From Halictus rubicundus (taxonomy: Eukaryota > Arthropoda > Insecta > Hymenoptera > Halictidae): a stretch of DNA of 64,000 nucleotides. Below, piece by piece: positions 13,431 through 25,194 of the stretch. The stretch lies in assembly GCF_050948215.1 (NCBI RefSeq), contig NW_027488954.1:1-64000 (forward strand), read 5' to 3'. Every line of letters starts with the position of its first letter. Position 1 is the stretch's first letter. The notes beneath the pieces are model-generated. The model made no database searches and was not told the DNA's origin. It was given only the letters and a program-made list of their open reading frames with translations. The position numbers and the translations under genes are program-made.

Positions 13431-13460
13431 TAGGATAGAGGATAGGATAGGATAGAGGAT

Positions 13461-14297
13461 AGGATAGAGGATATAATAGGATAGAGGATAGGATAGGATA
13501 GAGGATAGGATAGGATAGAGGATAGGATAGGATAGAGGATAGAATAGGATAGATGATATTATAGGATAGAGGATAGGATATGATAGAGTAAACGATATTA
13601 TAGAGGATAGGATAGGATAGAGGATCGGATAGAGGATAGGATAGGATAGAGGATGGTATAGAGGATAGGATAGAGGATAGGATATGATAGAGGATAGGAT
13701 AGGAAAGAGGATAGGATAGGATACGATAGAGGATAGGATAGATGATAGGATAGGATAGAGGATCTGATAGAGGATACGATCGGATAGAGGATAGGATAGG
13801 ATAGAGGATCGGATAGGTTATTGGATAGGATAGGGGAGAGGATAAGGTAGAGGCTAGTATAGGATAGAGGATCTGATAGAGGATAGGATAGGATGGAGGA
13901 TAGGATAGGATCGAGGATAGGATAGGTAATTGGATAGGATAGAGGATAGGATATGGTAGAGGATAGTATAGGATAGAGGATAGGATAGAGGATAGGATAG
14001 AGGATAGGATAGGTAATTGGATAGGATAGAGTATAGGATAAGGTAGAGGATAGGATAGGATAGAGGATATAATAGGATAGAGGATAGGATAGGATAGAGG
14101 ATGGGATAGGATACAGGATAGGATATGATAGAGGATAGGATAGGATAGAGGATCGGATAGAGGATAGGATAGGATAGAGGATCGGATAGAGGATAGGATA
14201 GGATAGAGGATAGAGTAGGATAGAGGATAGGATAGGATAAAGGATAGGATTGGATAGAGGATCGGATAGAGGATAGAATAGGATAGAGGATAGGATC
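13461..14297 (+). repeat. 837-bp segment, copy 2 (pair at 12361-13197)
   Basis: This is the partner of 12361-13197 at offset 1100, with its cassette GAGGCTAG at 13850. Immediately to its right the sequence follows the 9.9 kb pattern (GGATCGGATAGAGTATAG), so 14297 is a joint between two copied blocks. Confidence 0.85.
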
Positions 14298-16900
14298 GGA
14301 TAGAGTATAGTATGGGATAGAGGATAGGATAGAATAGAGGATAGGATAGGATAAAGGATAGGATAGGATAGAGGATAGGATAGGATAGGATAGAGGATAG
14401 GATAGGAAAGAGGGTAGGATAGGATAGAGGATAGACTATAGGATAGGATAGAGGATAGGATAGGATAGAGGATAGACTATAGGATAGGATAGAGGATAGG
14501 ATAGGATAGAGGAGAGGATAGGATAGAGGATAGGATAGGATAGAGGATAGAATAGGATAGATGATATTATAGGATAGAGGATAGGATATGATAGAGTAAA
14601 CGATATTATAGAGGATAGGATAGGATAGAGGATCGGATAGAGGATAGGATAGGATAGAGGATGGTATAGAGGATAGGATAGAGGATAGGATAGGATCGAG
14701 GATAGGATAGGTAATTGGATAGGATAGAGGATAGGATAAGGTAGAGGATAGTATAGGATAGAGGATAGGATAGAGGATCGGATAGGATAGGATAGAGGAT
14801 AGGATAGAGGATAGGGTAGAGGATCGGATAGAGGATAGGATAGGACAGAGGAAAGGATAGGATAGAGGATAGGATAGGTAATTGGATAGGATAGAGGATA
14901 GGATAAGTTAGAGGATAGTATAGGATAGAGGATAGGATAGGATAGAGGATAGGATAGGATGAAGGATAGGAAAGGATAGAGGATAGGATAGGATAGAGGA
15001 TAGAATAGGATAGATGATAGGATAGGATAGAGAATAGGATAGGATAGAGGATAGGATAGGATAGAGGATAGGATAGAGGATAGGATAGGATAGAGGATAG
15101 GAAAGGATAGAGGATAGGATGGGATAGAGGATAGGATAGGATAGAGGATAGGATAGGATAGAGGATAGGATAGGATAGAGGAACGGATAGAGGATAGGAT
15201 AGGATAGAGGAAAGGATAGGATAGAGGATAGGATAGGATAGAGGATAGGATAGGTAATTGGATAGGATAGAGGATAGGATAAGGTAGAGGATAGGATAGG
15301 ATAGAGGATAGGATAGAGGATAGGATAGAGGAACGGATAGAGGATAGGATAGGATAGAGGAAAGGATAGGATAGAGGATAGGATAGGATAGAGGATAGGA
15401 TAGGTAATTCGATAGGATAGAGGATAGGGTAGAGGATCGGATAGAGGATAGGATAGGACAGAGGAAAGGATAGGATAGAGGATAGGATAGGTAATTGGAT
15501 AGGATAGAGGATAGGATAGGTAATTGGATAGGATAGAGGATAGGATAAGTTAGAGGATAGTATAGGATAGAGGATAGGATAGGATAGAGGATAGGATAGG
15601 ATGAAGGATAGGAAAGGATAGAGGATAGGATAGGATAGAGGATAGAATAGGATAGATGATAGGATAGGATAGAGAATAGGATAGGATAGAGGATAGGATA
15701 GGATAGAGGATAGGATAGAGGATAGGATAGGATAAAGGATAGGATAGGATAGAGGATAGGATAGGATAGAGGATAGAATAGGATAGATGATAGGATAGGA
15801 TAGAGAATGGGATAGGATAGAGGATAGGATAGGATAGAGGATAGGATAGAGGATAGGATAGGATAGAGGATAGGAAAGGATAGAGGATAGGATGGGATAG
15901 AGGATAGGATAGGATAGAGGATAGGATAGAGGATAGGGTAGAGGATCGGATAGAGGATAGGATAGGACAGAGGAAAGGATAGGATAGAGGATAGGATAGG
16001 TAATTGGATAGGATAGAGGATAGGATAAGTTAGAGGATAGTATAGGATAGAGGATAGGATAGGATAGAGGATAGGATAGGATAAAGGATAGGATAGGATA
16101 GAGGATAGGATAGGATAGAGGATAGAATAGGATAGATGATAGGATAGGATAGAGAATGGGATAGGATAGAGGATAGGATAGGATAGAGGATAGGATAGAG
16201 GATAGGATAGGATAGAGGATAGGAAAGGATAGAGGATAGGATGGGATAGAGGATAGGATAGGATAGAGGATAGGATAGGATAGAGGATAGGATAGGATAG
16301 AGGATAGGATAGAGGATAGGATAGAGGAACGGATAGAGGATAGGATAGAGGATAGGATAGGATAGAGGATAGGAAAGGATAGAGGATAGGATGGGATAGA
16401 GGATAGGATAGGATAGAGGATAGGATTGGATAGAGGAAAGGATAGGATAGAGGATAGGATAGGATAGAGGATAGGATAGGTAATTGGATAGGATAGAGGA
16501 GAGGATAAGGTAGAGGATAGGATAGGATAGAGGATAGGATAGAGGATAGGATAGGATAGAGGATAGAATAGGATAGATGATAGGATAGGATAGAGAATAG
16601 GATAGGATAGAGGATAGGATATGATAGAGGATAGGATAGAGGATAGGATAGAGGATAGGATAGGATAGAGGATAGGAAAGGATAGAGGATAGGATGGGGT
16701 AGAGGATAGGATACGATAGAGGATAGGATAGGATAGAGGATAGGATAGTATAGAGGATAGGATATAATAGAGGATAGGATAGAGGATAGGATAGGATAGA
16801 GGATAGGATAGGATAGAGGAGAGGATAGGATAGAGGATAGGATAGGATAGAGGATAGGATAGGATAGAGGAGAGGATAGGATAGAGGATAGGATAGGATA
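14100..16900 (+). repeat. 2.4-kb segment, copy 2 (pair at 9.7-12.06 kb)
   Basis: It follows the marker order of 9.7-12.06 kb but is about 460 bp longer. It has an extra GACTATAGG unit near 14476 and the 349-bp duplication at 15720-16279. Confidence 0.65.
15720..16279 (+). repeat. 349-bp spaced tandem duplication
   Basis: About 210 bp at 15720-15930 recur at 16069-16279, offset 349 (GATAAAGG at 15731/16080, GAGAATGGG at 15803/16152, GATGGG at 15891/16240). The corresponding region of the older copy (near 11.3 kb) has this block once, so the gain followed the 4.4-4.8 kb duplication or was lost in the other copy. Confidence 0.8.
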
Positions 16901-17159
16901 GAGGATAGGATAGGATAGAGGATAGAATAGGATAGATGATATTATAGGATAGAGGATAGGATATGATAGAGTAAACGATATTATAGAGGATAGGATAGGA
17001 TAGAGGATCGGATAGGATAGGATAGGATAGAGGATAGGAAAGGATAGGATAGAGGATAGGATAGAGGATAGGATAGGATAGAGGATAGGATAGGATAGAG
17101 GAGAGGATAGGATAGAGGATAGGATAGGATAGAGGATAGGATAGGTAATTGGATAGGAT

Positions 17160-18050
17160 AGAGGATAGGATAGGATAGGATAGAGGATAGGATAGGATAG
17201 GATAGAGGATAGGATAGGATAGGATAGAGGATAGGATAGAGGATAGGATAGGATAGAGGATAGGATAGGATAGGATAGAGGATAGGATAGGATAGGATAG
17301 AGGATAGGATAGGAAAGAGGGTGGGATAGGATAGAGGATAGACTATAGGATAGGATAGAGGATAGGATAGGATAGAGGATAGGATAGGATACGATAGAGG
17401 ATAGGATAGATGGTAGGATAGGATAGGATAGAGGATAGGATAGAGGATCGGATAGAGGATAGGATAGGATAGAGGAAAGGATAGGATAGAGGATAGGATA
17501 GGTAATTGGATAGGATAGAGGATAGGATAAGTTAGAGGATAGTATAGGATAGAGGATAGGATAGGATAGAGGATAGGATAGGATAAAAGGTAGGATAGGA
17601 TAGAGGACAGGATAGGATAGATGATACTATAGGATTGAGGATAGGATATGATAGAGTAAACGATATTATAGAGGATAGGATAGGATAGAGGAAAGGATAG
17701 GATAGAGGATAGGATAGGTAATTGGATAGGATAGAGGATAGGATAAGTTAGAGGATAGTATAGGATAGAGGATAGGATAGGATAGAGGATAGGATAGGAT
17801 AGAGTATAGGATAAGGTAGAGGATAGGATAGGATAGGATAGAGGATAGGATAGAGGATCGGATAGAGGATAGGATAGGATAGGATAGAGGATAGGATAGG
17901 ATAGAGGATAGGATAGAGGATAGGATAGAGGATAGGATAGGATAGAGGATAGGATAGGATAGAGGATAGGATAGGATAGGATAGAGGATAGAATAGGATA
18001 CGATAGAGGATAGGATAGGATAGAGGATAGGATAGAGGATAGGATAGAGG
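17160..18050 (+). repeat. 0.9-kb segment, copy 1 (pair at 20.34-21.22 kb)
   Basis: Markers at offset 3182: GGGTGGG (17319/20501), GGTAATTGG (17501/20683), and the rare ATGATACTATAGGATTGAGG (17621/20803). At the right the offset becomes 3170 (GAATAGGATACG 17991/21161), a difference made of whole units. Substitutions are scattered, for example TGGTAGG at about 17410 against TGATAGG. Confidence 0.8.
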
Positions 18051-18839
18051 ATAGGATAGGATAGGATAGAGGATAGGATAGGATAGAGGATAGAGGATAG
18101 AGTATAGGATAGGATAGAGGATAGGATAGGATAGAGGAGAGGATAGGATAGAGGATAGGATAGGTTAGAGGATAGGATAGGATAGAGGATAGGATAGGAT
18201 AGGATAGAGGATAGGATAGGATAGAGGATAGAATAGGATAGAGGATAGGATAGAGGATAGGATAGGATAGAGGATAGGATAGGATAGAGGATAGGATAGG
18301 ATAGAGGATCGGATAGAGGATAGGATAGGATAGAGGATAGGATAGGATAGAAGATAGTATAGGATAGAGGATAGGATAGAATAGAGGATAGGATAGGATA
18401 ACGGATAGGATAGGATAGAGGATAGGATAGGATAGGATAGAGGATAGGATAGGATAGAGGATAGGATAGAGGATCGGATAGAGGATAGGATAGGATAGAG
18501 GAAAGGATAGGATAGAGGATAGGATAGGTAATTGGATAGGATAGAGGATAGGATAAGGTAGAGGATAGTATAGGATAGAGGATAGGATAGGATAGAGGAT
18601 AGGATAGGATACAGGATAGGATAGGATAGAGGATAGGATAGGATAGGATAGAGGATAGGAAAGGATAGGATAGAGGATAGGATAGAGGATAGGATAGGAT
18701 AGAGGATAGGATAGGATAGAGGAGAGGATAGGATAGGATAGATGATATTATAGGATAGAGGATAGGATATGATAGAGTAAACGATATTATAGAGGATAGG
18801 ATAGGATAGAGGATCGGATAGAGGATAGGATAGGATAGA

Positions 18840-19512
18840 GGATAGGATAGGATAGAGGAGAGGATAGGATAGAGGATAGGATAGGATAGATGATATTATA
18901 GGATAGAGGATAGGATATGATAGAGTAAACGATATTATAGAGGATAGGATAGGATAGAGGATCGGATAGAGGATAGGATAGGATAGAGGATGGTATAGAG
19001 GATAGGATAGAGGATAGGATAGGATAGAGGATAGGACAGGAAAGAGGATAGGATAGGATACGATAGAGGATAGGATAGATGATAGGATAGGATAGAGGAT
19101 AGGATAGGTAATTGGATAGGATAGAGGATAGGATAAGGTAGAGGATAGTATAGGATAGAGGATAGGATAGGATAGAGGATAGGATAGGATACAGGATAGG
19201 ATAGGATAGAGGATAGGAAAGGATAGGATAGAGGATAGGATAGAGGATAGGATAGGATAGAGGATAGGATAGGATAGAGGAGAGGATAGGATAGAGGATA
19301 GGATAGGATAGATGATATTATAGGATAGAGGATAGGATATGATAGAGTAAACGATATTATAGAGGATAGGATAGGATAGAGGATCGGATAGAGGATAGGA
19401 TAGGATAGAGGATGGTATAGAGGATAGGATAGAGGATAGGATAGGATAGAGGATAGGACAGGAAAGAGGATAGGATAGGATACGATAGAGGATAGGATAG
19501 ATGATAGGATAG
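18840..19512 (+). repeat. 422-bp tandem duplication of a TAAACG module
   Basis: About 250 bp at 18840-19090 recur at 19262-19512 (TAAAC 18926/19348; GGACAGG 19034/19456). A third, partial module (TAAAC about 18778) lies to the left. A second series runs from 18527 to 19107 (GGTAATTGG, offset 580, then 570 at the ATGATATTA words). Confidence 0.75.
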
Positions 19513-20339
19513 GATAGAGGATCTGATAGAGGATACGATCGGATAGAGGATAGGATAGGATAGAGGATCGGATAGGTAATTGGATAGGATAGGGGAGAGG
19601 ATAAGGTAGAGGCTAGTATAGGATAGAGGATCTGATAGAGGATGGGATAGGATGGAGGATAGGATAGGATCGAGGATAGGATAGGTAATTGGATAGGATA
19701 GAGGATAGGATATGGTAGAGGATAGTATAGGATAGAGGATAGGATAGAGGATCGGATAGGATAGGATAGAGGATCGGATAGGATAGGATAGAGGATAGGA
19801 TAGAGGATACGATAGAGGATCGGATAGAGGATAGGATAGGATAGAGGAAAGGATAGGATAGAGGATAGGATAGGTAATTGGATAGGATAGAGGATAGGAT
19901 ATGGTAGAGGATAGTGTAGGATAGAGGATAGGATAGAGGATCGGATAGGATAGGATAGAGGATAGGATAGAGGATACGATAGAGGATCGGATAGAGGATA
20001 GGATAGGATAGAGGATAGGAAAGGATAGAGGATAGGATGGGATAGAGTATAGGATAAGGTAGAGGATAGGATAGGATAGGATAGAGGATAGGATAGGATA
20101 GAGGATAGGATAGAGGATCGGATAGAGGATAGGATAGGATAGAGGAAAGGATAGGATAGAGGATAGGATAGGTAATTGGATAGGATAGAGGATAGGATAA
20201 GGTAGAGGATAGTATAGGATAGAGGATAGGATAGAGGATAGGATAGGATAGAGGATCGGATAGAGGATAGGATAGGATAGGATAGAGGATAGGATAGGAT
20301 AGAGGATAGAGTAGGATAGAGGATAGGATAGGATGAAGG

Positions 20340-21220
20340 ATAGGATAGGATAGAGGATAGGATAGGATAGGATAGAGGATAGGATAGGATAGGATAGAGG
20401 ATAGGATAGAGGATAGGATAGAGGATAGGATAGGATAGAGGATAGGATAGGATAGGATAGAGGATAGGATAGGATAGGATAGAGGATAGGATATAAAAGA
20501 GGGTGGGATAGGATAGAGGATAGACTATAGGATAGGATAGAGGATAGGATAGGATAGAGGATAGGATAGGATACGATAGAGGATAGGATAGATGATAGGA
20601 TAGGATAGGATAGAGGATAGGGTAGAGGATCGGATAGAGGATAGGATAGGATAGAGGAAAGGATAGGATAGAGGATAGGATAGGTAATTGGATAGGATAG
20701 AGGATAGGATAAGTTAGAGGATAGTATAGGATAGAGGATAGGATAGGATAGAGGATAGGATAGGATAAAAGGTAGGATAGGATAGAGGACAGGATAGGAT
20801 AGATGATACTATAGGATTGAGGATAGGATATGATAGAGTAAACGATATTATAGAGGATAGGATAGGATAGAGGAAAGGATAGGATAGAGGATAGGATAGG
20901 TAATTGGATAGGATAGAGGATAGGATAAGTTAGAGGATAGTATAGGATAGAGGATAGGATAGGATAGAGGATAGGATAGGATAGAGTATAGGATAAGGTA
21001 GAGGATAGGATAGGATAGGATAGAGGATAGGATAGGATAGAGGATAGGATAGAGGATCGGATAGAGGATAGGATAGGATAGGATAGAGGATAGGATAGGA
21101 TAGAGGATAGGATAGAGGATAGGATAGGATAGAGGATAGGATAGGATAGGATAGAGGATAGAATAGGATACGATAGAGGATAGGATAGGATAGAGGATAG
21201 GATAGAGGATAGGATAGAGG
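20340..21220 (+). repeat. 0.9-kb segment, copy 2 (pair at 17.16-18.05 kb)
   Basis: This is the partner of 17160-18050. It carries a private variant, GATATAAAAGAGGGTGGG, at about 20490-20507, where the other copy reads GATAGGAAAGAGGGTGGG. It ends at about 21220 where GATCTGATAG of a cassette begins. Confidence 0.8.
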
Positions 21221-21934
21221 ATCTGATAGAGGATACGATCGGATAGAGGATAGGATAGGATAGAGGATCGGATAGGTAATTGGATAGGATAGGGGAGAGG
21301 ATAAGGTAGAGGCTAGTATAGGATAGAGGATCTGATAGAGGATAGGATAGGATGGAGGATAGGATAGGATCGAGGATAGGATAGGTAATTGGATAGGATA
21401 GAGGATAGGATAAGGTAGAGGATAGTATATTATAGAGGATAGGATAGAGGATCGGATAGGATAGGATAGAGGATAGGATAGAGGATAGGATAGAGGATAG
21501 GGTAGAGGATCGGATAGAGGATAGGATAATACAGAGGAAAGGATAGGATAGAGGATAGGATAGGTAATTGGATAGGATAGAGGATAGGATAAGTTAGAGG
21601 ATAGAATAGGATAGAGGATAGGATAGGATAGAGGATAGGATAGGATAAAGGATAGGATAAGATAGAGGATAGGATAGGATAGAGGATAGAATAGGATAGA
21701 TGATAGGATAGGATAGAGAATAGGATAGGATAGAGGATAGGATAGGATAGAGGATAGGATAGAGGATAGTATAGGATAGAGGATAGGAAAGGATAGAGGA
21801 TAGGATGGGATAGAGGATAGGATAGGATAGAGGATAGGATAGGATAGAGGATAGGGTAGGATAGAGGATAGGATAGGATAGAGGATAGGATAGAGGATAG
21901 GATAGAGGAACGGATAGAGGATAGGATAGGATAG

Positions 21935-22400
21935 AGGAAAGGATAGGATAGAGGATAGGATAGGATCGAGGATAGGATAGGTAATTGGATAGGATAGAGG
22001 ATAGGATAAGGTAGAGGATAGGATAGGATAGAGGATAGGATAGAGGATAGGATAGGATAGAGGATAGAATAGGATAGATGATAGGATAGGATAGAGAATA
22101 GGATAGGATAGAGGATAGGATAGGATAGAGGATAGGATAGAGGATAGGATAGAGGTTAGGATAGGATAGAGGATAGGAAAGGATAGAGGATAGGATGGGG
22201 TAGAGGATAGGATAGGATAGAGGATAGGATAGGATAGAGGATAGGATAGGATAGAGGATAGGATAGGATAGAGGATAGGATAGAGGATAGGATAGGATAG
22301 AGGATAGGATAGCATAGAGGATAGGATAGGTAATTGGATAGGATAGAGGAAAGGATAGAGGAGAGGATAGGATAGAGGATAGGATAGGATAGAGGATAGG
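21935..22400 (+). repeat. 465-bp segment, copy 1 (pair at 23352-23817)
   Basis: Constant offset 1417: GTAATTGG 21981/23398, GAGGTTAGG 22152/23569, GATAGCATAGAGG with CAT at 22313/23730. Few substitutions were seen. The CAT change is the only source of an ATG on the - strand here. Confidence 0.85.
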
Positions 22401-23351
22401 AAAGGATAGAGGATAGGATAGGGAATTGGATAGGATAGAGGATAGGATAAGGTAGAGGATAGTATAGGATAGAGGATAGGTTAGGATAGAGGATAGGATA
22501 GGATAAAGGATAGGATAGGATAGAGGATAGGATAGGATAGAGGATAGGATAGGTTAGAGGATAGGATAGGATAGAGGATAGGATAGAGGATAGGATAGAG
22601 GATAGGATAGGTAATTGGATAGGATAGAGGATAGGATAGGATAGAGGATAGTATAGGATAGAGGATAGATAGGATAGAGGATAGGATTGGATAGAGGATA
22701 GGATAGGATAGAGGATCGGATAGAGGATAGGATAGGATAGAGGATAGGATAGGATAGAAGATAGTATAGGATAGAGGATAGGATAGAATAGAGGATAGGA
22801 TAGGATAACGGATAGGATAGGATAGAGGATAGGATAGGATAGGATAGAAGATAGGATAGGATAGAGGATAGGATAGAGGATCGGATAGAGGATAGGATAG
22901 GATAGAGGAAAGGATAGGATAGAGGATAGGATAGGTAATTGGATAGGATAGAGGATAGGATAAGGTAGAGGATAGTATAGGATAGAGGATAGGATAGGAT
23001 AGAGGATAGGATAGGATACAGGATAGGATAGAGGATAGGATAGGATAGAGGATAGGATAGGATAGAAGATAGTATAGGATAGAGGATAGGATAGAATAGA
23101 GGATAGGATAGGATAACGGATAGGATAGGATAGAGGATAGGATAGGGTAGGATAGAAGATAGGATAGGATAGAGGATAGGATAGAGGATCGGATAGAGGA
23201 TAGGATAGGATAGAGGAAAGGATAGGATAGAGGATAGGATAGGTAATTGGATAGGATAGAGGATAGGATAAGGTAGAGGATAGTATAGGATAGAGGATAG
23301 GATAGAGGATAGGATAGAGGATAGGATAGGATAGAGGATAGGATAGGATAG

Positions 23352-23817
23352 AGGAGAGGATAGGATAGAGGATAGGATAGGATAGAGGATAGGATAGGTA
23401 ATTGGATAGGATAGAGGATAGGATAAGGTAGAGGATAGGATAGGATAGAGGATAGGATAGAGGATAGGATAGGATAGAGGATAGAATAGGATAGATGATA
23501 GGATAGGATAGAGAATAGGATAGGATAGAGGATAGGATAGGATAGAGGATAGGATAGAGGATAGGATAGAGGTTAGGATAGGATAGAGGATAGGAAAGGA
23601 TAGAGGATAGGATGGGGTAGAGGATAGGATAGGATAGAGGATAGGATAGGATAGAGGATAGGATAGGATAGAGGATAGGATAGGATAGAGGATAGGATAG
23701 AGGATAGGATAGGATAGAGGATAGGATAGCATAGAGGGTAGGATAGGTAATTGGATAGGATAGAGGATAGGATAGAGGAGAGGATAGGATAGAGGATAGG
23801 ATAGGATAGAGGATAGG
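23352..23817 (+). repeat. 465-bp segment, copy 2 (pair at 21935-22400)
   Basis: This is the partner of 21935-22400 at offset 1417. Its right part also belongs to the 0.82-kb tandem pair that follows, so three related copies of the GAGGTTAGG to CAT stretch exist (22152, 23569, 24400). Confidence 0.85.
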
Positions 23818-25194
23818 ATAGGTTAGAGGATAGGATAGGATAGAGGATAGGATAGAGGATAGGATAGAGGATAGGATAGAGGATAGGATAGGTAATTGGA
23901 TAGGATAGAGTATAGGATAAGGTAGAGGATAGGATAGGATAGAGGATATAATAGGATAGAGGATAGGATAGGATAGAGGATAGGATAGAGGATAGGATAG
24001 GATAGAGGAGAGGATAGGATACAGGATAGGATAGGATAGAGGATAGGAAAGGATAGAGGATAGGATAGGTAATTGGATAGGATAGGGGATAGGATAAGGT
24101 AGAGGATAGTATAGGATAGAGGATAGGTTAGGATAGAGGATAGGATAGGATAAAGGATAGGATAGGATAGAGGATAGGATAGGATAGAGGATAGGATAGG
24201 TTAGAGGATAGGATAGGATAGAGGATAGGATAGAGGATAGGATAGAGGATAGGATAGGTAATTGGATAGGATAGAGTATAGGATAAGGTAGAGGATAGGA
24301 TAGGATAGAGGATATAATAGGATAGAGGATAGGATAGGATAGAGGATAGGATAGGAAAGAGGATAGGATAGGATAGAGGATAGGATAGAGGATAGGATAG
24401 AGGTTAGGATAGGATAGAGGATAGGAAAGGATAGAGGATAGGATGGGGTAGAGGATAGGATAGGATAGAGGATAGGATAGGATAGAGGATAGGATAGGAT
24501 AGGATAGAGGATAGGATAGGATAGAGGATAGGATAGAGGATAGGATAGGATAGAGGATAGGATAGCATAGAGGATAGGATAGGTAATTGGATAGGATAGA
24601 GGATAGGATAGAGGAGAGGATAGGATAGAGGATAGGATAGGATAGAGGATAGGATAGGTTAGAGGATAGGATAGGATAGAGGATAGGATAGAGGATAGGA
24701 TAGAGGATAGGATAGGTAATTGGATAGGATAGAGTATAGGATAAGGTAGAGGATAGGATAGGATAGAGGATATAATAGAGGATAGGATAGGATAGAGGAT
24801 AGGATAGAGGATAGGATAGGATAGAGGAGAGGATAGGATACAGGATAGGATAGGATAGAGGATAGGAAAGGATAGAGGATAGGATAGGTAATTGGATAGG
24901 ATAGGGGATAGGATAAGGTAGAGGATAGTATAGGATAGAGGATAGGTTAGGATAGAGGATAGGATAGGATAAAGGATAGGATAGGATAGAGGATAGGATA
25001 GGATAGAGGATAGGATAGGTTAGAGGATAGGATAGGATAGAGGATAGGATAGAGGATAGGATAGAGGATAGGATAGGTAATTGGATAGGATAGAGTATAG
25101 GATAAGGTAGAGGATAGGATAGGATAGAGGATATAATAGGATAGAGGATAGGATAGGATAGAGGATAGGATAGGAAAGAGGATAGGATAGGATA
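23560..25194 (+). repeat. Tandem pair of 0.82-0.84 kb units
   Basis: Unit 1 is about 23560-24390 and unit 2 about 24390-25194. Offsets of shared words are 831 (GAGGTTAGG), 836 (CAT; GGTTAGAGG 23822/24658), 824 (GGTAATTGG 23891/24715) and 819 (GGTAATTGG 24068/24887; GGTTAGAGG 24200/25019). Each change in offset is a whole-word gain or loss (5, 12). The right unit overlaps the start of the 5-kb duplication. Confidence 0.8.
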
